A DNA stretch of 64,000 bases from Microbulbifer sp. YPW16 (GTDB lineage: Bacteria; Pseudomonadota; Gammaproteobacteria; Pseudomonadales; Cellvibrionaceae): assembly GCF_021290385.1 (NCBI RefSeq), contig NZ_CP089928.1, positions 3,800,001 through 3,864,000 on the forward strand, read 5' to 3'. Both the position numbers and the translations under genes were made by a program. The notes below the pieces were generated by a model that made no database searches, was not told where the DNA came from, and saw only the letters and a program-made list of their open reading frames with translations. This document shows, one piece after another, positions 1 to 8,155 of this stretch (its first letter is position 1; every line of letters begins with the position of its first letter).

Positions 1-175
1 TGTGGTGGCACTGCGCGCCGTCGAGACCATCGATTTCATGACTGCGCGCTGGGCGCACCTGCCTTACGAGCTGATCGAGAAGGTGTCCAACCGCATCATC
101 AACGAGATCGAACATATCTCGCGGGTGGTGTACGACGTGTCCAGCAAGCCGCCCGCGACCATCGAGTGGGAATAA
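1..175 (+). CDS. guaA: GMP synthase (glutamine-hydrolysing), C-terminal fragment
   Basis: Only the last 57 codons lie in the window; the reading frame enters at base 2 and stops with TAA at 173-175. The fragment carries the well-known GuaA ending: a segment [19 protein letters not shown] followed by [12 protein letters not shown] and the terminal PPATIEWE. GuaA aminates XMP to GMP using glutamine, the last step of guanine nucleotide synthesis, in the cytoplasm. The seen part belongs to the C-terminal dimerisation domain that closes over the XMP site. A hairpin follows about 20 bases after the stop, so the gene probably ends its transcript here. Identification is firm although the catalytic domains are outside the window. 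Confidence 0.95.
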   Translation, partial: VVALRAVETIDFMTARWAHLPYELIEKVSNRIINEIEHISRVVYDVSSKPPATIEWE

Positions 176-193
176 CCCGGTCAGCCTGGACAG

Positions 194-215
194 GGCCGGC
201 GATCTTTCGCCGGCC
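194..215 (+). terminator. Hairpin downstream of guaA
   Basis: A perfect 9 bp stem (GGCCGGCGA / TCGCCGGCC) with a TCTT loop begins 18 bases after the guaA stop. The following bases (TCATTATCCT) are only mildly T-rich, so it is a probable but not textbook intrinsic terminator. Confidence 0.55.
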
Positions 216-336
216 TCATTATCCTCTGGTCGCGGGTGACCGCTGCCATTCTGGCCCAGCTTGCCGCCAGGTGAGGGCGGGCAGGCCGCTCGGTCTCGTT
301 CCTGCTCCCCTCCCTTCTTCTGTAGAGCCGCGGATC

Positions 337-720
337 CTACTGGTTGGCTGCTTTAAAGCTTTTCACTGCCTGGTTGAACTGGTTGCCGACATTGTGCATG
401 GCGTCCACGGTGGCATTGTGCTCCTGAACCCGCGCTTCGCTCTCGGCTTGTAGCTGCCGGGCTGCCTCGCTGTCCGGTTCGACCCCGGATTCTTTCGCTG
501 TGGCCAGCGCCGCCTTGTTTTCCTGCTCCAGGCATTTCAGGTACGCATCGCCCTCCTGCAGGTACTGCTTGACCGCCTTCTGGCCCTGCAGCATGGATTC
601 CTGGCTGGCTGTGCTGCCATCGGGGATTTCCGGCAACTGGGGTTTATCGCAATCGGCGAATGCGCTGCCGGCGATGAACAAGGCGGTTGCCGCGATGAGA
701 GATTGCTGGAATAGGCGCAT
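337..720 (-). CDS. Small exported protein, unknown function
   Basis: 127-residue protein with a clear Sec signal peptide: MRLFQQ, then a hydrophobic stretch, then AGSAFA before DCDKPQ. The mature part is about 105 residues, hydrophilic and predicted helical, rich in Glu, Gln and Ala, with two cysteines (in DCDK and LKCLEQ) that could pair. I chose the ATG at 720 because ACAGGAGC lies just upstream on this strand and the signal peptide starts there; the frame stays open further upstream but codes for nothing sensible. It stands alone, convergent with guaA. I do not recognise a family. A periplasmic helical protein is as far as the sequence goes. Confidence 0.7.
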   Translation of the reverse strand: MRLFQQSLIAATALFIAGSAFADCDKPQLPEIPDGSTASQESMLQGQKAVKQYLQEGDAYLKCLEQENKAALATAKESGVEPDSEAARQLQAESEARVQEHNATVDAMHNVGNQFNQAVKSFKAANQ

Positions 721-1090
721 GAAAAAAGCTCCTGTTGCAGAGTGTTGGTTCACGGGGCAGGTTCTGGGCGGCGCCGTGCCCGTCCCGGCGGAAGGCTGTC
801 GCCTCCGGGCTGCGGGCAGGCCCCTCAAGATCTGACCGCCGTTCTTATCGGAGACCCAATGAGAGCATCGCAGGGGGGGCGGGTGCAAACCGGATCGGTC
901 CGGGTGGGCACTGAGTCCCGGGATCCCCCTCCTGGCCAGCCTGCATCTGACGGGAGCGACAGGCGGCGGAATGAAACCTTACCGCAATGTGGGCGGCATA
1001 CCGGAAGTGGTGCCACCTGAGCCTCTGGAGTCGCTGGGCAAGCTGCCACATGGCCGGCGCGCGTTGTGTAATGGTGCTTTATCTCTTCTT
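721..1090. other. Intergenic region without an evident gene
   Basis: This divergent gap separates the small exported protein (leftward) from the iron operon (rightward). Short overlapping frames exist but none has a plausible start or composition. The right end holds the Fur-controlled promoter area. I see no RNA gene or repeat in the rest. Confidence 0.5.
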
Positions 1091-1110
1091 TGATAATGAG
1101 TATCATTTCC
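1091..1110 (+). promoter_or_regulatory. Fur box
   Basis: TGATAATGAGTATCATTTCC contains the 7-1-7 Fur pattern TGATAAT-G-AGTATCA, one base from the ideal inverted repeat TGATAAT-N-ATTATCA. It also matches 15 of 19 positions of the classical GATAATGATAATCATTATC. It lies 41 bases before the chosen start of the first gene of an iron ABC-transporter operon. Repression by Fur-Fe(II) in iron-replete cells is the expected control. No convincing -35 element is visible; GATAAT itself could serve as the -10. Confidence 0.85.
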
Positions 1111-1150
1111 TGAGAGTCACAGAGTGGAAAACTGGAAATTGGGAGTTTCT

Positions 1151-1969
1151 ATGCAGCCTTTATCTGGAGTGCGGAAGTATCGTGGACTGGGCCTGGCACT
1201 GGCCTTTTTGACCATGCTGGCCACCAGCCAGGCATCCGCCAACGGTGAGATCGGGGCGCACGTCAACAACCTGAAAGAACACCTGGACCAGTACACCGAA
1301 GAAGTGAGCTGGCTGGTGGGCAAGTTCGGGGGCGTCGTCGATACCTATGAGAAGCAGGGGAAGGAGGCCGCGCACTCGGACTCGATGATCGAGTACTGGG
1401 AGGAAGTGGATTTCCACGCGGCTATTGAAACCCACTATGTGCCTGTTTATGCCAAAATCTGGCAGGGAATTTTCGGCGTCAAACAGGCGATTGATAACGG
1501 CGCATCGATAGCCAAAGTGCGCGAGGAGCAGGCGAAGCTGGACCGGGCTTTGTGGCAGGCGCTGGGTGCTGTGAAGCTGGCGGCCCAGTACCAGCAGAAA
1601 GGCTTGCTGGCAAAAGTACAGACCACCGCAGCTGAGCCAACCACCGCGCCGGAAACGTTGGAAGACATCAAGCATCGCCTGGACCGTGTGGTGGCCAAGT
1701 ACGCCGAGCAGCTCCCGGAGGCCGCAACCACGATCGTCCACGATACCTACCTGCAGCGTTTCGAGGGCGTTGAGGGAGCCCTGATCGAACAGGACGCCGA
1801 CCTGGTCGAGGACCTGGAGAAAGATTTCAATGTGACCCTGCCCAAGGCGCTGGAGGGGCAAGCCTCTGTCGATGACGTGCGCAAGGTAGTTGAAGCCATG
1901 CAGGCCAAGCTGGACCGGGCCAAGGCCCTGCTGGTAAAAGCCGAAAACAATCGCAAGGATGTCTTCTGA
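1151..1969 (+). CDS. Exported helical protein of a Fur-regulated iron operon, FTR1-domain-like
   Basis: 272 residues from the ATG at 1151, which has GGGAG five bases upstream and begins a normal signal peptide (MQPLSGVRKYR, hydrophobic GLGLALAFLTMLATS, then QASA). A GTG at 1124 is in frame but would put an odd leader in front. The mature protein is nearly all helix, in two halves joined by a Thr/Pro/Ala linker near residue 165. The C-terminal half carries a pattern (YLQRFEGVE-ALIEQDADLVEDLE) that I remember from the periplasmic domain in front of bacterial FTR1 iron permeases. There is no permease and no haem motif here. It is the first gene behind the Fur box and lies 17 bases from the binding-protein gene. 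A role in capturing or handing over iron is inference; the family call is from memory. Confidence 0.6.
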   Translation: MQPLSGVRKYRGLGLALAFLTMLATSQASANGEIGAHVNNLKEHLDQYTEEVSWLVGKFGGVVDTYEKQGKEAAHSDSMIEYWEEVDFHAAIETHYVPVYAKIWQGIFGVKQAIDNGASIAKVREEQAKLDRALWQALGAVKLAAQYQQKGLLAKVQTTAAEPTTAPETLEDIKHRLDRVVAKYAEQLPEAATTIVHDTYLQRFEGVEGALIEQDADLVEDLEKDFNVTLPKALEGQASVDDVRKVVEAMQAKLDRAKALLVKAENNRKDVF

Positions 1970-1986
1970 GGCAGTAAGGACACCAA

Positions 1987-3015
1987 GTGCAGCGCAGAAC
2001 CTTTTTACAGAGCCTGGCCGCGGCCGGCGCGCTCGGTACCTTGCCCCTGGCGGCCAGTGCCGTGGCGAATGGTGGAGTCTCCGTGGAGCAGCTGCCGCCG
2101 CTGGAAGGGGATATTACCCTCTACCTGGGCCGCGGTGAGGGGGGGCTCTACGAGAACGTCCTCGATGCCATCCGCAAGCGTAACCCCGGGCTGGACCTGA
2201 AGGTGCGACGGGGCTCCACCGCGGCCCTGGCCAACTCGATCGTGGCGGAGGCCAAAGCCGGGGTGCGCCGGGCCGATATTTTCTGGGCGGTGGATTCCGG
2301 TGCGATCGGCCTGGTGACGGAGGCTGGCCTGGCGCGGACACTGCCAGCGGACCTGACCGGGCAACTGAAAGCCGGGTTCCAGTATCCGCAGTGGGCGCCG
2401 GTCACCGGTCGTATTCGTACCCTCCCGTATAACACCAAGCGACTCAGCCCCGGGCAGATTCCCGACAGTATCATGGCGCTGGCAGACAGCGACCTTTCCA
2501 TTGGCTGGGCGCCCGCCTATGCCTCTTTCCAGTCGTTCGTGACCGCCATGCGCCTGCTGGAAGGGGAAAGGGCCACCGCCGACTGGTTGCGCGCTGTCAG
2601 CAAGCACGCAAAGGGTTACGCCGGAGAGCTGGGCGTGGTCATGGCGGTCGAGCGGGGCGAGGTGGACCTGGGGTTCGCCAACCACTATTACACCCTGCGA
2701 CTGAAATCCGGCAAGCCCGATGCCAATGTCGACCTGGCGTTTACCCGCAATGATGCCGGCTGCCTGGTCAATGCCTCCGGGATCATGGCGTTGAGCGAAG
2801 GGGACCTGCCGATCAATTTCATCCGCTACCTGCTGACCCGGGAAGTACAGTCTTACCTGGCGTCGGAGGCCTACGAGGTTCCCCTGGTCGATGGCGTGGC
2901 GCCGCCGCGGGGGCTGCCGTCCCTGGATACGATTTCGCCACCGAAAATTGACCTGACCCAGCTGGCCGATATGCGCCCGACGCTCGACCTGATGCGTAGT
3001 GTCGGGGTGCTATGA
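1987..3015 (+). CDS. Ferric iron ABC transporter, periplasmic binding protein (FbpA/FutA type)
   Basis: 342 residues, GTG start preceded by AAGGA. The N-terminus (MQRRTFLQSLAAAGALG, ending LAASA) looks like a twin-arginine signal, so export may be folded via Tat. The mature part follows the class of ferric-ion binding proteins: LPPLEGDITLYLGRGEGGLYENVL at the start, a solute-protein fold, and near residue 230 the word FANHYYTLRL, where the adjacent tyrosines correspond to the iron-ligand pair of this family. It would deliver Fe(III) to the permease encoded next. Its stop overlaps the start of the permease gene (ATGA). The family also contains thiamine and phosphonate binders, but the Fur box and YY pair favour iron. 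Confidence 0.85.
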   Translation: MQRRTFLQSLAAAGALGTLPLAASAVANGGVSVEQLPPLEGDITLYLGRGEGGLYENVLDAIRKRNPGLDLKVRRGSTAALANSIVAEAKAGVRRADIFWAVDSGAIGLVTEAGLARTLPADLTGQLKAGFQYPQWAPVTGRIRTLPYNTKRLSPGQIPDSIMALADSDLSIGWAPAYASFQSFVTAMRLLEGERATADWLRAVSKHAKGYAGELGVVMAVERGEVDLGFANHYYTLRLKSGKPDANVDLAFTRNDAGCLVNASGIMALSEGDLPINFIRYLLTREVQSYLASEAYEVPLVDGVAPPRGLPSLDTISPPKIDLTQLADMRPTLDLMRSVGVL

Positions 3016-4559
3016 CCCGCTGGCTCCCTGTCCGCTGGCCAACCGTGCGCTGGCCGGTGTCCTACCCACTGGCGCTGGTGATAGCGCTGCTGGCGCTCGC
3101 GCCGGTGGGTGTCCTGTTCGGGCTGGCGTCTGACAGTGCGCAGCTGTTTGATGCCCACAACCTGAGGGTCCTGAGCAATACGCTGCTGTTGATGGTGTTT
3201 ACGGTGCTCGGGTCGATAGTGATCGGTGTGCCACTGGCCCTTGTCACTGCCTATATGCATCTGCGCTGGCGGCGGCTGTGGCTGATCCTGCTGGCAGCGC
3301 CACTGGCCATTCCCAGTTATATCGGTGCCTTTACCCTCTACGCCGCCTTTGGTCCCGGGGGGGAAATCGACAGGTTGCTGGGGCTGCCGATGCCGGCCGT
3401 GGACGGACTGGCGGGCGCTACCCTGGTGATGACCCTTTATTCCTACCCTTTCGTGATGCTCACCACCCGGGCTTCCCTGTTGAGCCTGGACGCCAGCCTG
3501 GTAAACGCTGCCCGCACCCTGGGCATGTCGCTCGGCGCCAGTCTCTGGAGGGTGGTGCTGCCGCGGGCGATTACCGGCATTGCTGCCGGCGCACTGCTGG
3601 TGGCCCTGTATACCCTGTCGGACTTTGGTACGCCGGCGATCATGCGCCTGGATACCTTTACCCGGGTTATTTTTGTCGAGTACAACGCTTTCGGCCTGAG
3701 CCAGGCGGCAATGCTGTCGCTGCAGCTACTGGTTATTGTTGGCCTGGTGCTGTTCCTGGAATCCCGCATCCGCGGAAGTGTGGAAAAGCCGGGCCGGCAC
3801 CTGCTGTTATGGCCCGGTCCGGGAATGAAGCTGGGGATTGTGCTGGCGGCTGCACCGGTGACTCTGCTGGCCATTGTCCTGCCGCTCGCGGTTTTCGGGA
3901 GCTGGCTGGTGCGCGAGGGGACGGGTGGCTTTGAATTCAGTTACGCCTGGAACTCTGCCCGCGCGTCCTTCCTGGCTGCACTGGTTGCAGTGATACTGGC
4001 AGTACCGGTCGCCCATGCAGCCATTGCCGGAAAGGCAGGGCGCTTGATGGAGCGCGTTACCTATTTTGGTTTCGGGGTGCCGGGTATTGTGATGGGGACG
4101 GCACTGGTTTACGTGGGCCTGCGATTGCCCTTCCTCTACCAGACCCTGGGCCTGCTGGTGCTTGCCTATGTGCTGCGCTTCCTGCCGCTGGCAGTCGGCT
4201 CGGTCCGTTCCACCGCCGAGGGGCTGGACCCGAGCCTGGTGCAGGCGGCGCGGCTGCTTGGTGCCAGTCCGCGGGAAGCCTTCCAGCGCATCACCCTGCC
4301 GCTGACGGTACGCGGCATGGTGGCCGGCGCGGCCCTGGTTTTCCTCGAGGCGATGCGCGAGCTCCCGGCAACACTGATGCTGGGTCCCACCGGGTTTGAA
4401 ACCCTGGCCACCTATTTGTGGCGGGTGTACGAGGCGGGGTACTTTGGCCGGGCAGCCATTCCCGGCCTGCTGCTGGTGCTGATTTCGGCACTGGGGCTGG
4501 CCCTGATGTTGTCCGGCGAGCGCCGGACAGAATTCGCAACTGAGACTCATCAAGGATAA
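3012..4559 (+). CDS. Ferric iron ABC transporter, permease (FbpB type)
   Basis: 515-residue integral membrane protein with about twelve membrane segments in two repeated halves, the usual fused form for iron(III) permeases. Each half holds an EAA loop that docks the ATPase: AARTLGMSLGASLWRVVLPRA near residue 170 and AARLLGASPREAFQRITLPL near residue 415. The start overlaps the binding-protein stop by four bases and its own stop overlaps the ATPase start (TAATG), so the three are translationally coupled. It forms the inner-membrane channel for iron released by the binding protein. Confidence 0.9.
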   Translation: MTRWLPVRWPTVRWPVSYPLALVIALLALAPVGVLFGLASDSAQLFDAHNLRVLSNTLLLMVFTVLGSIVIGVPLALVTAYMHLRWRRLWLILLAAPLAIPSYIGAFTLYAAFGPGGEIDRLLGLPMPAVDGLAGATLVMTLYSYPFVMLTTRASLLSLDASLVNAARTLGMSLGASLWRVVLPRAITGIAAGALLVALYTLSDFGTPAIMRLDTFTRVIFVEYNAFGLSQAAMLSLQLLVIVGLVLFLESRIRGSVEKPGRHLLLWPGPGMKLGIVLAAAPVTLLAIVLPLAVFGSWLVREGTGGFEFSYAWNSARASFLAALVAVILAVPVAHAAIAGKAGRLMERVTYFGFGVPGIVMGTALVYVGLRLPFLYQTLGLLVLAYVLRFLPLAVGSVRSTAEGLDPSLVQAARLLGASPREAFQRITLPLTVRGMVAGAALVFLEAMRELPATLMLGPTGFETLATYLWRVYEAGYFGRAAIPGLLLVLISALGLALMLSGERRTEFATETHQG

Positions 4560-5572
4560 TGCTGAAGGTTAGCAATCTGTCCGTGAATTACGGCTCCACC
4601 CGTGTGGTGGATAACCTGGACCTGGCGCTGGCGGACGACGAAGTCCTGATGCTGGTGGGCCCCACCGGCTGTGGCAAAACCACTATCCTGCAGGCCCTGG
4701 CGGGCCTGGTGCCTATTTCCGGGGGGGAAATCCAGTTGGGGCACTGGCGCTCGACCCCTTCGAAAGCGGTGCCGCCGGAGAAGCGCAATGTGGGAATGGT
4801 GTTCCAGGACTTCGCGCTGTTTCCCCACCTCACGGTCGAGCAAAATGTGTGTTTCCGTCTCAGGGACACGGCGAAGGCGGACCACTGGCTGCAGCTGCTG
4901 GGGCTTGACGATTTTCGCCACGCGCGGCCGAACAGGTTATCCGGTGGCCAGAAGCAGCGTGTTGCCCTGGCCCGCAGCCTCGCTCACGAGCCCGCTTTTA
5001 TCCTGCTGGATGAGCCGCTGTCCAACCTGGATGCCGCCCTCAAGGACAGCCTGCGCTGGGAGATCCGCGAGGCGTTGAAGGCGGCCGGTGTGCCGGCCAT
5101 CTGGGTGACCCATGACCAGGAAGAGGCCCTGTCGGTGGGCGATCGTGTGGGGATCCTGAAAGATGGCAGGCTGGAGCAGCTGGATACCCCGGAAAAGTGT
5201 TATGCCGAGCCGGCCAGCCGCTTTGTGGCGCGCTTCCTCGGCGAGGCGAGCTTCCTGCCTGGGCGCCTGCAGGGCGAGCAGGTGGCGACCGTGCTTGGTC
5301 CCGCGCCAGGTGTCCCGATCAATGGTGCCAGTGGCGATGTGGACCTGCTGTTGCGGCCGGATGACCTGTCGCTTACCCCCATGGAGACGGGTAACGGTGT
5401 GATCGACTGGGTGCGCTATGAGGGCTCATCCCGGCTTTACGCGGTGAATATCGACGGCGGCGCGCAGCTCAAGGTGCGTGTCAATCACGAGGTCCGGGCC
5501 CAGCCCGGGGAACCTGTGCATATGGCCATTACCACCACGCATCCCCTGGCGGTGTTCCCTCGGCAGCAGTAA
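4559..5572 (+). CDS. Ferric iron ABC transporter, ATP-binding protein (FbpC type)
   Basis: 337 residues. Walker A GPTGCGKTT near residue 34, Q-loop in VFQDFALFPH, signature LSGGQKQR, Walker B FILLDEPLSNLD and switch histidine VTHDQEE are all present and in order. The C-terminal part beyond residue 235 is a TOBE-like domain (LLRPDDLSLTP), typical of FbpC and CysA-class ATPases. It powers the permease encoded immediately upstream. It is the last gene of the Fur-regulated operon; a weak hairpin follows. Confidence 0.92.
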   Translation: MLKVSNLSVNYGSTRVVDNLDLALADDEVLMLVGPTGCGKTTILQALAGLVPISGGEIQLGHWRSTPSKAVPPEKRNVGMVFQDFALFPHLTVEQNVCFRLRDTAKADHWLQLLGLDDFRHARPNRLSGGQKQRVALARSLAHEPAFILLDEPLSNLDAALKDSLRWEIREALKAAGVPAIWVTHDQEEALSVGDRVGILKDGRLEQLDTPEKCYAEPASRFVARFLGEASFLPGRLQGEQVATVLGPAPGVPINGASGDVDLLLRPDDLSLTPMETGNGVIDWVRYEGSSRLYAVNIDGGAQLKVRVNHEVRAQPGEPVHMAITTTHPLAVFPRQQ

Positions 5573-5843
5573 GTGTGCACGGGGCCGGCAGGCCCCCGTG
5601 GGCCACGACATCCTCCAGGTGGGCTTCCTGCTGTCACGCCGGTTTTGCACATGCCCCGGGGCCTGAATCCCTGGCGCCCAGCTGACAGTTGGGTTTGACG
5701 TGCCATTCCCGACTGCCAGAAATGATTTCCACAGCGAAATCAAGTCCTCCCTGGCACTTCAGTTAGATAGTTTTTTTGTCAAGACCGATTTACAGCACCT
5801 TGTAACTTATTGATTTATATGGCTTTCTGCCTTTGATTAAATT

Positions 5844-5931
5844 TTCTTCACAAATGCGTTACAACGGTTTCATGGGGGCTGGCGGGATTTTCCCGGGTGC
5901 TATGCACAGAGATATCCACAGATTCTGTGGA
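5844..5931. promoter_or_regulatory. DnaA-box-like words and 17 bp palindrome
   Basis: Three words each differ by one base from the DnaA box TTATNCACA in the same orientation: TTCTTCACA at 5844-5852, CTATGCACA at 5900-5908 and ATATCCACA at 5912-5920. The last is part of a perfect palindrome TCCACAGATTCTGTGGA at 5915-5931. They lie beside an AT-rich stretch. No dnaA, dnaN, gyrB or rpmH gene is nearby, so this is not the expected chromosomal origin. Function is not established. Confidence 0.35.
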
Positions 5932-6027
5932 CTGCGTAGACCCCGGGACAGGATTTGTCCAGTAGGCGCTGGTACCTGGTCGTGAAGGGCGACTATTGCG
6001 GACAGGAATGTTGATAAAAGCGGTAGC

Positions 6028-6055
6028 CGCCGCGCCGGACCCGCACGGCGCGGCG
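6028..6055 (-). terminator. Terminator of the ompA-family gene
   Basis: A perfect 10 bp stem (CGCCGCGCCG / CGGCGCGGCG) with an 8-base loop lies 11 bases past the stop of the leftward porin gene. On that strand the stem is followed after a few bases by TTTT. It is a plausible intrinsic terminator with a weak U-tract. Confidence 0.5.
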
Positions 6056-6065
6056 TGGACAGGGA

Positions 6066-7097
6066 TCAGCGGAAGCGCATCTCCACGCGGCGATTCTGCG
6101 CGCGACCGGCTTCCGTGTCATTCGGCGCCACCGGCTGCTGCTCGCCGTAACCGTTGGCCGAAATACGGCCGGCATCAATGCCGTTACTGATCAGGAACGC
6201 TCGTACTGCATTGGCGCGCTTCTGGGACAGTCGCAGGTTGTAGTTGTCATTGCCCAGGCTGTCGGTGTGCCCGGCAATTTCCACCGCAGATCCGGGCTGG
6301 CTGCGCAGCGCCCGGACCGCTGACTGCAGGTCATTGCGTGCAGCCGGGGTGAGCCGGTCGGAATTGAATTCGAAACGCACGTCCTCAAGGGTGATGGTCT
6401 GGTTGGCGATCACGCAGCCATCACTATCCACCTGCGCGCCGGGCAGGGTATCGGGGCAGCGATCATCGCGGTCGAGCACACCATCGCCATCCGAGTCTGC
6501 CATGTTGACCTCAACCGGGCCGCGTTCGGGGGGCGGCGGGGCCATGGCGATGGTGGGCGGTGGCGGGCAGCGCAGCGGTATGCTGATGCCAAATCCCAGT
6601 TGCCAGTCGTCCCGGCCGTTCTTGAAAAAGTCGTGGACGTAGCGCACTTCTGCCCGCAAGCGGATACCGCGGCGGGATATTTCCCCGGTGGTGATGCCGG
6701 CAGCCAGGTTCGCAAAGCCGTCTGTATCATCGTCGACGTCGGGAATCACATCGTTGCGCGCAACGCCGACACCGGCGAGCAGGTAGGGGGTGTAGGCCTG
6801 CCGGTCACCGAAGTGGTACGACACATCAAAACCCACGCCGTAGTTGTAAAAGTCGGTGAACTCGTTGTCGGTCTCAAAAATTGCGCCGAAAACCTGTACC
6901 TCGTTGTACCAGGGCCCCTCGTAGCCCCAGCCATAGGCGGCACGGAGTCCCAGTGCGTCGGGATCTGTATTGCGCTCGCTGTCGACTCGGGAGAAATAAG
7001 GCAGCAGGTCCAGGTAGCCGTCGTCGGGGCCAGCGGCGCCCGCGGGCAGGCTGGCGGCGATGGCCAGGGACAATAGCAGGGGGCGTGAAATCTGCAT
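6066..7097 (-). CDS. OmpA-family outer-membrane protein with thrombospondin type 3-like linker
   Basis: 343 residues from the ATG at 7097, chosen because AAGGAAG precedes it and a signal peptide starts there (MQISRPLLLSLAIAASLPAGAAG). Residues about 24-195 form an eight-stranded OmpA-like barrel. A proline run (CPPPP, APPPP) and an acidic calcium-binding type 3 repeat (DSDGDGVLDRDDRCPDT) follow. The C-terminal OmpA/MotB domain has the peptidoglycan-binding words FEFNSDRLT, GHTDSLGNDNYN, LSQKRANAVR and the ending NRRVEMRF. It links the outer membrane to peptidoglycan, as OprF and OmpA do. It has its own promoter and terminator. Confidence 0.88.
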   Translation of the reverse strand: MQISRPLLLSLAIAASLPAGAAGPDDGYLDLLPYFSRVDSERNTDPDALGLRAAYGWGYEGPWYNEVQVFGAIFETDNEFTDFYNYGVGFDVSYHFGDRQAYTPYLLAGVGVARNDVIPDVDDDTDGFANLAAGITTGEISRRGIRLRAEVRYVHDFFKNGRDDWQLGFGISIPLRCPPPPTIAMAPPPPERGPVEVNMADSDGDGVLDRDDRCPDTLPGAQVDSDGCVIANQTITLEDVRFEFNSDRLTPAARNDLQSAVRALRSQPGSAVEIAGHTDSLGNDNYNLRLSQKRANAVRAFLISNGIDAGRISANGYGEQQPVAPNDTEAGRAQNRRVEMRFR

Positions 7098-7185
7098 CGG
7101 TGACTTCCTTGTTGGAATTATTGGCGTCGTTTCGCGGTGTGCATATTTTCGGCAATATTTTCCCTGCCGCACCGCGCCTCTGAGT

Positions 7186-7214
7186 TATTTAGTCCAGACG
7201 CGTCAGTTATCCAA
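7186..7214 (-). promoter_or_regulatory. Sigma-70-type promoter of the ompA-family gene
   Basis: Read on the minus strand: TTGGAT at 7214-7209, a 17-base spacer, then TAAATA at 7191-7186. It lies about 90 bases upstream of the start codon. Spacing is ideal and both boxes keep most consensus bases. Confidence 0.5.
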
Positions 7215-7381
7215 GAAATTGGCGCAGGACTGATCGTTTTGAATGAGAAAAGCGCTGCGGGGGGCCGTGGGGAGGCTTTGGGATAGGAAGTGGGCCTGGG
7301 AGAGGATCGTGACAATAAATCGCCGGCCCCCCCCCATGCCGACGGTTGCGGAATGGCGGGACCGGTCCGGGCCTGGTACGA

Positions 7382-8155
7382 CTAGTGCAGCTGGCGGCGG
7401 AAACTGATCAGGGCCGCGGTGACAGCCACGTTGAGGCTCTCGACATCATTGTGCATTGGAATCCGGATGCTGTCGGTGCACTGCTTCGCCACCTGGTCGC
7501 TGACGCCATGGGTCTCGTTGCCCAGTACAAAAATATTCGCCTGCCCATCGCCGATGCCGGCGAGGGTCTCGCTGGCGTGGGAGGAGAGCCCATAAATTCG
7601 TGCACCCTGATCGCGGAAGCTTGCCAGGGTGGGAGCCAGTTCATCACAGCGTAACAGGCGTGTCTTGAACAGGGTGCCGGTGCTGGCCTTGATAACCAGG
7701 GGATCGACCTGCGCGCAGCCCTTGCGTGGCAGGATAATGCCGTCGATCCCCCCCGCGCAGGCAGAGCGGATGATCATGCCCAGGTTCTGCGGGTTGGTAA
7801 TGCCGTCGAGGGCAAGCAGTTCATAGCGATCTCCCGGTCCCCGCTGCAGGAATTCCGTGGCGCTGCCGTACAGTGGCGGAGCCAGGTCGAGTGCCACGCC
7901 CTGGTCCTGGCGGGCGTTCCGGGAAATGCGCGACAGGGCCTTGCGATCGTGGTGAGCCACCTCGATCTTGCGTTCAGTGGCGAGCTGCTCGATACGGGCC
8001 ATTACCGGGTCGCGCCGGTTGCTCACGGCCAGGTGCAGCTTATGAACCGGCAGGGAGAAATCTTCCAGTGCTTCCAGCACGGGCTTGCGGCCGTAAATCG
8101 TCAGCAGGCTGTCGTAGAAGGCGCGTTTGCGCAGGTATTCCGGCGAGTCGTTCAA
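7382..8155 (-). CDS. SpoU/TrmH-family RNA 2'-O-methyltransferase (RlmB-like)
   Basis: 257 residues. The N-terminal part (residues 15-95, beginning LLTIYGRKPVLEAL) is the SpoU substrate-binding domain. The C-terminal part is a SPOUT knot with the three family motifs: LDGITNPQNLGMIIRSA, NIFVLGNETHGVSDQV and IPMHNDVESLNVAVTAAL. It transfers methyl from SAM to a ribose 2'-OH in rRNA or tRNA. E. coli RlmB modifies 23S rRNA G2251, but that gene normally sits by rnr, so the exact target here is open. The start appears to be TTG, overlapping the stop of the upstream DUF2520 gene, which suggests coupling; no ATG fits the family length. Confidence 0.85.
   Translation of the reverse strand: MNDSPEYLRKRAFYDSLLTIYGRKPVLEALEDFSLPVHKLHLAVSNRRDPVMARIEQLATERKIEVAHHDRKALSRISRNARQDQGVALDLAPPLYGSATEFLQRGPGDRYELLALDGITNPQNLGMIIRSACAGGIDGIILPRKGCAQVDPLVIKASTGTLFKTRLLRCDELAPTLASFRDQGARIYGLSSHASETLAGIGDGQANIFVLGNETHGVSDQVAKQCTDSIRIPMHNDVESLNVAVTAALISFRRQLH

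Larger units (their letters stand above)
5573..6065. other. Convergent intergenic gap with AT-rich stretch
   Basis: No gene is visible in these 490 bases between two converging operons. From left to right it holds an imperfect hairpin at 5578-5600 (CACGGGGCC against GGCCCCCGTG, no T-run), an AT-rich segment at about 5760-5860 that stands out from the GC-rich surroundings, DnaA-box-like words and a 17 bp palindrome (listed separately), and the ompA terminator hairpin at the right edge. Confidence 0.6.

Noticed and set aside
987..1211. Small plus-strand frame over the Fur box
   Set aside because: It overlaps the operator and the signal peptide of the iron-operon protein in another frame and has no ribosome site.
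5573..6065. Chromosomal origin of replication
   Set aside because: DnaA-like words are imperfect and no dnaA, dnaN, gyrB, rpmH or gid gene is nearby; kept only as a low-confidence site.
5573..6065. dif site or phage attachment site
   Set aside because: No dif-like 28-mer, integrase or direct-repeat boundary was seen.
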